Source: Bugulina stolonifera (lineage: Eukaryota > Bryozoa > Gymnolaemata > Cheilostomatida > Bugulidae). From it: a stretch of DNA of 64,000 nucleotides. The notes beneath the pieces were generated by a model, which had not been told where the DNA came from, did no database searches, and saw only the letters and a program-made list of their open reading frames with translations. A program made the translations under genes and the position numbers. Of this stretch, positions 35,401 through 44,900 are shown one piece after another. Where the stretch lies: positions 3,391,501 through 3,455,500 of the forward strand of contig OW285192.1 of NCBI GenBank assembly GCA_935421135.1, given 5' to 3'. Each line of letters begins with the position of its first letter. The stretch's first letter is position 1.

Positions 35401-38400
35401 ATCTGATGAGAAGTACGGTAGACTAGATTTGGTCATAGATGGTAAAACATATTCATTGAGGACGAGGGAGGAATCACCTGTTACTTCTTTAGAAGACTGG
35501 CTGATTCCAGAAGATTTACAGGAGATGATAGCGGAGTAAGTGAATAATTTTATACTGTTTGATTGGTTAAATTCCACTTGAATATTTTATTGATTAACCT
35601 GGGTGTCGAATCTATCGGCTGAGCCAGCAAAAGCTTGAACCCAGTGCTAGAAGTGAGGGTACATGCAGACCTGCGGAGTGTGCTCACCTCCAGACCAGGG
35701 CCTGTACCATGTACACTGAAACAGCCACTTCCCTGAAATAGTAGGTGTAGTGCACCCACCTCATTTTGTTCTACTTATAGCACTGCTTGAGCATATTAGT
35801 TTGCACGTCTAGTAGGCCTGATAGCCCGACTATTCATCAGTTTAGTTGTGTCAGCTGCTATTTATATTTACAGTACCATGCAAGAATTGTTTAATAAGTT
35901 GGGGCTCCAATAACTCACTTTTTCCATTTCTAAACGAGTGCTTCAGTGTTCAAAGTGTGGTTATACGGGAGTATACGGTGTGTACCCATCTCAATTTTAG
36001 TAGTTATACGGCTAGCAGGTGTGTACCCTCATTTCAATAGCTAGTTTTCACCATACAGTTGCTGTGGACCTCATCCATAAGGTCTCGAGTTCAATTCTCA
36101 CCAGAGTACTACTTTTTTCACTTTAGCAAGTCACTAATTTCTTAGCTACCATAAGATTAAGTGGATAGCTATACAATACTGTAATGGTTTCTGTGTTTTG
36201 GTGCGGTCGTCCTTGGACGACTATCGACCCAGAAATGAAGTGCCTATGAGTGGTAATAGGACTTCGCATTACATGAAAGATCGAGCGGTCTCAGTAGCCC
36301 AAATACTACCAAAGACGACCCATCTGATCTCAAGTCCGACCTTCAGACTATACAACGAAAGAGAGTGATCCGACCTAGTAGGCAGTTCGCAAGGCGAATG
36401 ACCTGGCAAAAGGAAGAGAAAGTCTCTGTATCAAGTATAGATGTGTCTTTATTGAAAGCCAAGCGTAGACTGAGACAATGAACAGTAAAACAGTGCCCTT
36501 TATATAGTATAAGGACTTCCGGCCGACATGACGTCGGGAAAAGACGACGTGTGGTCGTCCGGAAGTTGCGCAACAAGATGGCCGCCGGAAGCCCGACGGC
36601 CGACCCAAAATAGGTCGGGTTCTACAAAAGTTGCTTATAATGGTCCAATTCATGTACAAAATGAATATCAATGGATTCTGAGAGGTCGGGCCTCTGTACA
36701 TGGGTATAAAAGGCATTAAAAGACTTAGAAATAATCATACAATCATATATAACGATATAAGAGTAGAGTACAAGCAGATATATACATGTATGCACGCAAT
36801 AATGAGTGTCAGATGTAAGATACGACTGGGCGTACCATCACAATACTAATCTGTAAGATTGCATGTACCATGTACCCACCTCAATTTTTCCACTTTGAAC
36901 ACTGGAGTGCTTTCAAGGTTATTCTTATGGTAGTGCTTGTTCTCATTATCCAAGAATGGTTCAAACTTAAGCAGTAAGGAAGAAGTATAAACTGGTGATC
37001 AATATATATGTACACATTGTAGCATCTGCTATGATCATGGAGTTCTGTCAGGTATGCTGTACCCATCACCAGATGATCGTCACGAACTGCTATTCGTAGG
37101 TGAAGGAGTGTCAGGGAAACTTGAAGACGCACTTCAGCTAGCCCTTAAACAACATAAGGCATTCAAAAACTACACAATATATACTCAAGAAACTGATGAA
37201 TTATTGCACACAGTGGAACTTTTTGGTCAAAAATACAAATTCAGAACAATAAAACGTATTCGATCGAAGAATGGGTTTAGTGATGCAAGAACTGCTACAT
37301 GTGAATTGGTACTGGAAGGTAAAGTAGTTGATGGCCATCAACCATATCTCGGATATTTTGTAGTTGTTCCCGCACATTCTGTCTTAGAAGAGTCACAATG
37401 CGACAGATTGCGAGCTAAGGATGCACACCCTGAAGCTCTTCAGCATATGAAAGAAGAAACTGCCGGGAAATCTGCACTCAACATTAGATATGCATTGAGC
37501 CAGTTCAACTCATCTAATAGACTAGATTTACGAATGACTCATTTCTTCTCTTACCGACACTATCGTAACTCAAATGCTCCACGTGATCACTATAAGTCAT
37601 TTCTTAGTGACATCTACCTGCTCGAGATCGATCAACGCCACTGCTATATCACCCCGCCAGATGCGATTCCTTTACCCAATATTAGTGAATCGATGAGTGG
37701 TATTCATACACCAAAGCACACAGTGTGTCCACTTGATATCATACTTCCTGTTAGGGATCCTCGGCATCTTGCCCAGATGGCGGTACACAAAGTGTGTGTT
37801 CGTGTCGGTCCATCTAGTGGTTATATGGTACTTGGAGGTGACTGGATACAGTCCAAGACAGCTGGGATGCAAGAAAATTGCAACCAAGAAAGAGAGTATC
37901 TTTGCCATGCTCAGTTTGTGATCGAAGATGAAGATTGGTAAGATATTTTAAAGCAGCAGTCACAAATGTTTAAAACATTTAATCACTGCTTGTTTGGTGA
38001 AGGTTCTGTCCTGTAAATGCTCCTGGTTGGCCAATGTTCATTTTATGCATACAAAGTTAGTTATTCTCCTTAAATGATTGATTGCAGTAGAAACCCTAGC
38101 TTATTACAAGTCACTAGATCTGAAGAATTTCTGTTAGAAATTCCGGAACTGTTCATTAACAAAGTCCGCAGCAGAGGCATGGCATATCGCCAACACACTT
38201 CATGCTGCATATTTAAAGCAACTTACATTGCTAAATGCATAGAGCCTATGTAGGTTACAACGGGAATTCGGGGGTTTTGGGTTATCTGCTATAACATTTA
38301 CTTGGAATTTCAGTATTTAGGACTCACCCGCTGTACATAGTACACTGTCTGTAGGTCCTGCTGTCAGCACCTTGATCTCCAATGTAGCAAGCTGTGAGGC

Positions 38401-40129
38401 GTAGATTCTGTTTGTGTGGTCTAGACTGTTGGTGGTGTAGAATTTATTTCGTGATTTATAATGAGATAGTGGTTCCATATATGTTCTTACTCTTTAGTAC
38501 ACATTAACATGAGTTACTTGGTACATATATGTACATGTATATTCATCTAGTCCCCACATGATGCACACTGTTGTAGTTTAGTTTACATGTAATTTTAGTG
38601 CTTTATTGGCTCTTGTTTGATTTTTTGTTTTGTAGCTTTTTGGTCATTTTCTATTTTCTATGTATAATGTACATTGTACATTATACACGTCTACTCTTGT
38701 CACTTGATATTATATCATTATATAGGCCTACTATTGTATATACATGTATTATACATGTATATACAATAGTAGGCATATATCTTATGATGTACATGATGTA
38801 TACTCCATCTGCATGTATATACTTGTATGTGTAAAGCCAATAATTATACTGCTGTCCTTTTACTGCTCATTCTCCCTCAACACTACACTCTCAGTCTATA
38901 CTCTACTATCTCACAGTCTACTATCTGTATTGTCTACTATTATACTACATGATATACAGCACTAGCTACTAGTGTACAAGACTGGACAACTCCTATATAT
39001 GCTATATGGTTGCTATTTGGATGCAACACCTACATGCATAACAGACCTATAAAACTTATATTTATAGTAGAATTTCTCAGTTAAGTGCAAACGTAGTACT
39101 GTAAACTTTAGCCAACAGTAGCGCATGACCTGAAGCTATACAGTGTACCTAACTAACAATGAAGCCCTAGGGCCCACCTAGCACTGCTCCAACCTCGTTG
39201 CTTATATATATGACCAAGAGGTTCGACTCTTGCTTATAATGTATATCTAGGAAATGTACATTTTGTACATGGGTACGGCCTATATGCTAGGTCTCAGTAT
39301 ATCCACCCTAGTTGCCCTGAACCAATTGCAAAAGAGCTCCATGACAACATACCCTGGAAAAATTGACAAGTTGGTCTTTGCTCAAGAGAGCAAACAGCAT
39401 ACTGTTTTGGTTAGTAGCAAAGCTCTGTCTACTAAGTGGAGCAATGGCGTCTGGCTTAGCCGTACCTTTAGAAAGAGAATTATGGCTATGCTTTGAATGT
39501 ACATCTACATGTACTAAGAATCAGTGAGTAGCAAAAATTAAAAGCTCTAGCTATCTTGAGAAAATAGTTAGAACAGCGAATTGTCAGTGATTAGACAAGC
39601 ATCACCAAGCACTAAAATACGTTCTGTTTTACTTTCTTTCAGGCCCCTTATGAATGGACACAGCGGGAGCATTGTCTATGTAATTGACTCAGGACCACAG
39701 CAACAGCACTACAGATTCGGCATGTTGGTGAGTGAGGTGTTGCGGACTCATAGAGCTGGTAAGGTAATCTACCAGGCTGTAGTGCTGAGACAGGCTCTCG
39801 ATGAAATAGAACAGGAGAATTTTTACTTTATTAAAAATTTACAGCCAATGAATCAACCCATTAACAACTGTGGGGATGTTAGAAGCACCATCAACCTGCT
39901 GCAACGCCGTAGAGAGGATGGGAGGAATAACTCAGAGCAAAGAGACGGTAGCATACAGGGTGATAGAGATGACAGAGATGGGCAAGATCTAAGTCTTAAC
40001 ATGTCTATGGGTCCATCAGTTGCTTCAAGTAGTTCTCCTGCATCCGCTGGCATCCACCGTCAGCCATCAATGACCACTGGTCAACAGTTTCAGGTCACAG
40101 ATGACCTAACTATTATGAATAAGAAGTGA
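26415..40129 (+). CDS. Membrane-anchored protein with divergent trypsin-like motifs, six exons
   Basis: Exons are 26415-26579, about 32860-33128 (5' edge uncertain), 33833-33894, 35232-35535, 37023-37937 and 39643-40129 (stop TGA). From exon 2 onward the phases agree (2,1,2,2). Residues about 5-28 are strongly hydrophobic and are followed by a basic stretch (KLKKRR), which suggests a signal anchor. Exon 5 carries GYFVVVPAHSVLEE, like the trypsin His box, with the His codon at 37375. SDIYLLEID, like the Asp box, has its codon at 37609. Exon 6 begins with MNGHSGSIVYV, a GxSG nucleophile-like box, with the Ser codon at 39662. The order and spacing (78 and 116 residues) fit a chymotrypsin-like fold with insertions, but overall similarity is too low for certainty. 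The C-terminal 100 residues are polar and disordered. I do not recognise the family. Linking exon 1 to the rest rests on order and strand only. Confidence 0.55.
26630..27004. other. Intron 1 sequence before the inverted-repeat block
   Basis: This contains a small duplication (TATGTGCTATAGTTTTGTTG at about 26597 and 26649) and otherwise no feature that I can support. Confidence 0.4.
28425..28575 (-). mobile_element. Decayed SINE copy
   Basis: The minus strand carries GTTTAGGTGGTGTAGTGGTGGC (an A-box-like region), then CTGGCGATTCGGTTCCGTAG and CAGTCAGGGAC. These match the plus-strand SINE at 24392-24545 in order. Confidence 0.55.
28690..28855. mobile_element. SINE-related inverted arms
   Basis: The left end GGCAAGGAAAGTTATTTTTG plus AGCGGTCAGAGACTTG, and the right end with its near reverse complement, form an inverted repeat around a B-box-like GACTCAAACCACAG. 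It looks like a SINE tail pair of the 24.2-kb family. Confidence 0.5.
29128..31146 (+). repeat. Satellite array, 70-bp unit, about 29 copies
   Basis: The consensus runs GACAGGTAGCGGACCCCACA, AGTGCTCTTATAGAAAGTTA, CACATGCACACAGTCAATAT, AATATAGTTT. Most units are exactly 70 bp. Shorter units of about 60 bp lack TTGACAGGTA and have AGCGGTCCCCACAGGTGTTC; these begin at 29639, 29981, 30393, 30664 and 31009. Blocks of units repeat with a 412-bp period (29981 to 30393). Every unit carries one GGWCCCC motif. Diverged units continue at 32050-32400. I see no coding potential. Confidence 0.97.
31147..32045. other. Interior of the TIR element after the satellite
   Basis: A plus-strand open frame at 31483-31761 (92 codons) has protein-like composition and ends just before a CAG/GTGGGT donor-like site. 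It starts at a non-ATG codon and has no domain that I know. Otherwise I see nothing. Confidence 0.3.
32046..32400 (+). repeat. Diverged 70-bp satellite units
   Basis: Five copies of GCGGTCCCCACAA or a near variant occur at about 70-75-bp spacing (32058, 32128, 32207, 32277, 32348). Each is followed by a CACATGCACA-like phrase and most by AATATAATATC. They are older relatives of the main array. Confidence 0.85.
32603..32850 (-). repeat. 240-bp terminal block shared with 61190-61437
   Basis: The reverse complement matches 61190-61437 nearly base for base, from TGCGCAGCTCAGGCGACAG to GACGGTGTGTGCA. Only a handful of differences are visible. On either side the two sequences diverge abruptly. Confidence 0.93.
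33140..33830. other. Intron 2 of the peptidase-like gene
   Basis: Nothing but short overlapping open frames is seen. The intron ends at TTTCAG just before 33833. A second copy of CATGTTTCAGAACC lies inside exon 3, and using it as an acceptor would shift the frame into a stop. Confidence 0.5.
33895..35231. other. Intron 3 of the peptidase-like gene, contains a MITE
   Basis: The intron begins GTGAGT and ends ATTACCAG. Apart from the MITE at 34436-34992, I see only short repeats. Confidence 0.5.
34436..34992 (+). mobile_element. TTAA-flanked MITE with long inverted arms, copy A
   Basis: TTAA (34436-34439) precedes ACCACTACTGTC, and GACAGTAGTGGT precedes TTAA (34989-34992). The first and last roughly 130 bp are inverted copies of each other (for example CACCATTCAATATTTGC against its complement), and matches continue inward. 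There is no open frame. The TTAA target duplication is the habit of piggyBac-type transposases. A second copy, inverted, is at 58239-58806. Confidence 0.88.
35945..36025 (-). repeat. GTACCCACC-family repeat
   Basis: The reverse complement of GGTTATACGGGAGTATACGG and TGTGTACCCATCTCAATTTT matches 23285-23370 over about 80 bp. Confidence 0.65.
36366..36626 (-). mobile_element. Candidate solo LTR
   Basis: Read on the minus strand, the block begins TGTAGAACCCGACC. It has a TATA box (CTATATAAAGGGC, 36498-36510), an AATAAA about 50 bp downstream (36453-36448), and can end GGTCGGATCA. It is clearly richer in G and C than its surroundings. The order U3, TATA, AATAAA, U5 fits an LTR. The 5-bp flanks do not match each other, and I found no primer-binding site or polypurine tract, so the limits are tentative. 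Confidence 0.4.
37938..39642. other. Intron 5 of the peptidase-like gene
   Basis: This intron contains a perfect 24-bp-arm palindrome at 38726-38774 and another near-palindrome at about 38661-38687. Open frames in this stretch lack domains. It ends TTTCAG at 39642. Confidence 0.5.
38726..38774. repeat. Perfect inverted repeat, 24-bp arms
   Basis: GCCTACTATTGTATATACAT plus GTAT is followed, after one base, by its exact complement. The whole 49 bp can form a cruciform. It includes a TACATGTAT word on each arm. Confidence 0.9.
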
Positions 40130-41024
40130 CTGTTGGTGTGCAGTTCAGTGGTCTTACATTATATTTCTAGTACATGTAGGCTAGTGAAACACTAACCAAT
40201 ATAAGTTATCGTAGCCTGTACGTTATATAGCCTGTGGTCTACTATAACATACATTATGATGTATTATATAACTTTATATAAGAAATCAACCACTGTGGTA
40301 GTGATGCATACAATACTGTATGATGATATGCAATTTATGCATTTGTTCACCAAATTTTGTGTATACTGTATGTACATGTCATGTATATATATTTGTTATT
40401 GTTACATGTACCTTATTGTTATTGTAATGTAGATACATGTACTAGTACTTGCAGACATTCAAACAAATCTCTACTGCAAAATAGGGCTTGACATCATGCA
40501 TATTGCTAATCTGTTAAACCTGCACTTAATGCCATACATGCTCATACAAGGTAATACCTGTCCATACCTTTGTTGCATATAAATAGTGTCAATTAGTATA
40601 TTTAAGAGTTGTCCACTCTTGTGCACTTGAGAGAATATAACTCCTCACTGAAATTGATTGGCTGACTGTAGATAGGCCAGGTATAATTATATAGAAGAGG
40701 AGTGCCTACACTAAGTAGTAGTCTCAGTAGAGAGATAGATAGATAGATACCTAGAGTAGACTGTGAAAATGAGGCATGGAGAGACAGCAGTATAGACTGT
40801 CGACATACCTGTAGATAAGTCACACAGTGACAAGAGGGGACGACGACATAGACGTTACACATTATACAAATGTATAATCTAGTAAAAAACACAAAAATGA
40901 AAGAAAAACTACAAAATAGAAAACCAAATAAAAACTAATAAAACACTAAAATAAAAACACTAAAAACTAAACTACAACAGTGTGGAGTGTAGGTGGAATG
41001 TATGCTACCCAGTAACTCATATCA
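40130..41024. other. 3' flank of the peptidase-like gene
   Basis: A GATA run lies at about 40733-40750. Several TACATGTA words occur. No gene is supported. Confidence 0.45.
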
Positions 41025-41219
41025 ATGCGTACTAAGGAGCAAGGATATATGCGGAACAACTACATGTATCTCGTTGTAGACCTCAGAATAGAGTCGACAC
41101 CGTCACATCCTGGACCACAAAGCCAGAACCTACCCTACACAGCTTACTGCATTGGAGATCAAGGTGCTGACAAAATGACCTACAGACAGCGTACTACTAC
41201 TACATACTACGTACAGCTG
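41025..41219 (+). CDS. Possible first exon, unknown protein
   Basis: The frame opens at ATG 41025 and runs for 65 complete codons to a strong donor (CAGCTG/GTGAGT at 41219). The composition is protein-like, with phrases such as LPYTAYCIGDQGADK. The open frame continues past the donor to 41429 with poorer composition. I found no convincing second exon. Downstream on this strand lies the antisense side of the second LPP gene, so a continuing gene would overlap it. The family is not recognised. Confidence 0.3.
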
Positions 41220-41764
41220 GTGAGTCCTAAGTACTTTTGGCTCCAATTAAGTGTTATAACTGACAATACCAAACCCCCAATTTTAGTTATAACACCTTTA
41301 CTAGCAATGACCAAATCCACTACAAGACAATCCAGTTATTATAACTTACTCGGTACAACTCCTCTACTCACTCATACTCCTAGTTGCTTTTTAGAGGTGG
41401 GGGGCATTTACTCACCCCACTATGATTAAATACTTAATAGAGCCTCTATACTAAGGTGCACTTACTACAATTTAGTACCAGAATAAACTTATTGCATGTT
41501 GAATATGTTATCAAATGTTTATTCTAACTTACTATGTAACAAAATAATTATAAAAACTTACAAAAATGACAAAACTATCAACTGGCACCAAAGGTAAACA
41601 AGACACGACAAGACAAGATAAATGTGCATACACCAGACAACAATATACACATATATACATAGACAATAATGATGATTTAATACAAAAATAGAACATTTAT
41701 AAAAAAAAGAAATAGAAAATTTGATTGAGATTGTCTTGCTGATATCACATTGTAGACACAGAAA

Positions 41765-41890
41765 GATCAGTTGCATGTAAGGGACATATTGAGAGGTAGT
41801 TCATGTGAGGGACATATTGAGAGGTAGTGCATGTGAGGAACATATTGAGAGGTAGTGCATGTGAGGGACATATTGAGAGGTAGTTCATGA
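41765..41890. repeat. 32-bp tandem repeat, 4 copies, next to LPP copy 2
   Basis: The unit GGGACATATTGAGAGGTAGT plus TCATGTGA repeats about four times and ends about 45 bp beyond the stop codon of LPP copy 2. It therefore lies in that gene's 3' UTR. Variants are TGCATG for TTCATG and GGAAC for GGGAC. Confidence 0.9.
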
Positions 41891-41933
41891 ACCCAAATAG
41901 ACTGGGTCAGTTTCAAACAGCTGACCAGATGAA

Positions 41934-44900
41934 CTAGGTGGTAGTATCTACACTTCTCTCTGAGCTCTGGTCCGAGCTCTGACTGACCGGGCAGCCATAT
42001 AAGGAGTTGAACTGGTATGACATATTCCTGTAGGGGTCAACAAATGACCTTGCAACGCACACCACCTAAAGCATATACAAATACTTAGATACAATACATA
42101 GCACAGCCTAAACTATTATTAATTCTCTGTAACCAGTATAGTATACAGACTACAGACCATCTAGGCATATTTATATGGTTGACCTTCAGAGAGTAACTTG
42201 TGTCAAACCATACAGTATATCTGACTGGTACCATTTATTCAGTAGTAGATAATTCACATATGTACACCTATACACATATGTACACCTATACACATATGTA
42301 CACCTATAATACACATAATATACATATGTACACCTATACACATATGTAAACATATAATGATACCAACTAAGTCACTATGCAGGTAACATATGGATTGTAC
42401 ATACATGTAAGGATAAGCATGATTGAGCTGTCAGAGTTGTTCTCTCTCTGTTCATTAACTAACATGAGAGAACAGCTACTAATATTGATACTTTCACTTT
42501 CATGTTGTCTAGCATACTATTTTTAAAACTTGGATTTGTCAATAATAGTATAGGGCCGAGATAGTATTTACATGCTCATCTGTATAACGAAGTGAGAGAA
42601 ACATGGATCAGAGGTAGCGCCAGTCACTAGACAACCAGTATGCGGCTAGTAACTAAAAGGAGTCGAAACAGAGAAAATAATCAGCCACCAGATAATTTGT
42701 GGGTCCGTAGTTGTAAGACTGACTGATATTAATATATGGTGTAGTATTGGTACTCTAGCCCACATTGATCTTTCAATATAGGTTGGCTTTAGTATAAACA
42801 CGCTTCCACATATGACTAAGCATTGAACAATATCTATAGATGGACAGTCTATACAACCTGTACTTACACACATGAAAGCTATGACAGTTCCAAGGAGAGC
42901 ACCTGCAAGGACATCTGTAGGGTGGTGCTTGTTATCCATAACTCTAGATAGAGCACAGAACCAAGCCATACATATCAGGATAAACTGTATGACATGTTTC
43001 AACAGGTAGCTGTAGTCCAACCTTGGTACTCTTTTCTGTACATAGTACTGCAAAATCAAACGAGTAGGTATAACACTTAAATCATTAGCTAGAAATGGTC
43101 ATGTACTAACCCAATAATAGCTACATGCTACTAGCCTGCTGTGCATAGCCCTGTCTCTAAGATACAGTTAGCCTCAGAGCGTCTAAAACCAGGAATACCT
43201 AAAGGGACGGCTTTATAGGCAGAGCAGATCCAATAGACCCTTTTCCACAGCTCCTTGTTTCAGTTTTAAAACATGGAGTTGTCTTCCCCTTCAGGGGAAG
43301 GAATCTCTATAAGTCATCATGGAGAGCGTTGCATTATTAGGATTCTTGGTGCCTCTAATTAAATAGGAGTTTTATCTTGCAACTATGTTGTATAAAACTT
43401 GCACACAATTGCTATGCATAACATTGAAATAATTTTGTATCATGCATAACTGACTTGCAAGCAAAATAATGGGTACAAGCAGTGGGTTAGCAGTGGGCTA
43501 GATGTACTGCATTAATCATGTCTCTTTCATTGAAACTAGAGAAGTTGTTTTATAGCTATTATTGTCCAATCAAAGAATAGAGCTCAGTTCCTGTTCCAGG
43601 GGTGGTTACCTCCAGGTAAAGACATTAGCTTTGCAGAGGTATTTTGCTTGTAAGTCAGTTATGCATGATACAAAATTATTTCAATGTTATGCATAGCAAT
43701 TGTGTGCAAGTTTTACACAATATAGTTGCAAGATAAAATTCCCATTTCATTAGAGGCACCAAGAATCCTAATAATGCAACACTCTCCATCATGACTTATA
43801 GAGGAAATTCCCCATGAGGGGGAAGACAACTCCATGTTTCAAAACTGAAACAAAGAGCTGTGGAAAAGGGTCTATAGTATAGTATAGGACTACGGCCATT
43901 AGATATACAGCCAACACATCAGCAGTGTTGAACACATCTTGTGATTGCAAATCAGAATTTATAGAGAATTTAATGGGGGATATAATCACACTATTTAACA
44001 ATATAGGCTAATGGAGTTGGTTTCATTGGTTTTGGATACTGCTGTACATGCACCATAATATATTACTCCTGAGTTACCAGCACCTTGAAGTATTCAAGTC
44101 AAAAATTCGTATGACTTTTGTTCAACAACAGTTGAGGAAGTGAAAGTTGTTTGCTCATGATCTGTAGATTTTATTACTCGATGAGAACACAACTTCAAAC
44201 AAGTGTGTTTGGATAACTCCTCAACATATACTCAACCTAGTAAACACAAGATCGAGAAGCTTATTGATAAATTTTTGCTTCTTTGTATAAAATAATACAA
44301 CATATATTATGCTGACTCTATATGCATAGGACTGGATATTGTTAGTTCTCAAGCCACCTTACCACAAGGAATACGGCAGCATAGGCAGCACTAGATGCGT
44401 GTCCAGAAGGAAATGCTGTCCTTAGCTCTGCCTCCTCCTCAAAATCAGCTGCTAGACAAGTGAAGTTAGTAAAATACTGGCCAGGTAGGCAGGAAGACAG
44501 GTTGACATTAGGCTGACATTCTTCAAGAAAGCTGGGTCTCAGCTTGCCAATGCTATACTTACAGATATCAGTTAAAGCTGTAATAGCAAGCAAACACAAG
44601 ATAATTCAAAAACAAAAATAGAAGAGAAGATATTCAAGTTATTATTTTCACAAATGGTAAAACCTGAAAATATTGAAAACAAAACACTGAAACGTTAAAA
44701 TTAGAAATATCTGCTGCAGCTTACAGTGTGGCCAAATGACTAGAACTAAACTATCGTCCTAGAGGATGACATACAAGTGTGTACGCCTACAGCTCCACAT
44801 CACGCATGATATAGTACCTACTCATTACTTGAAAACGGTTGATACAGATAAAGAATGCACCTAACTTACACTGCGTAGCGAGAGCACCAAACTGAAATAT

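Larger units (their letters stand above)
35536..37022. other. Intron 4 of the peptidase-like gene
   Basis: This holds two or three fragments of the GTACCCACC repeat family (near 35740-35765, 35945-36025, 36868-36912), a B-box-like GAGTTCAATTCTC at 36091 and a GC-richer LTR-like block at 36366-36626. It ends TTGTAG at 37022. Confidence 0.5.
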
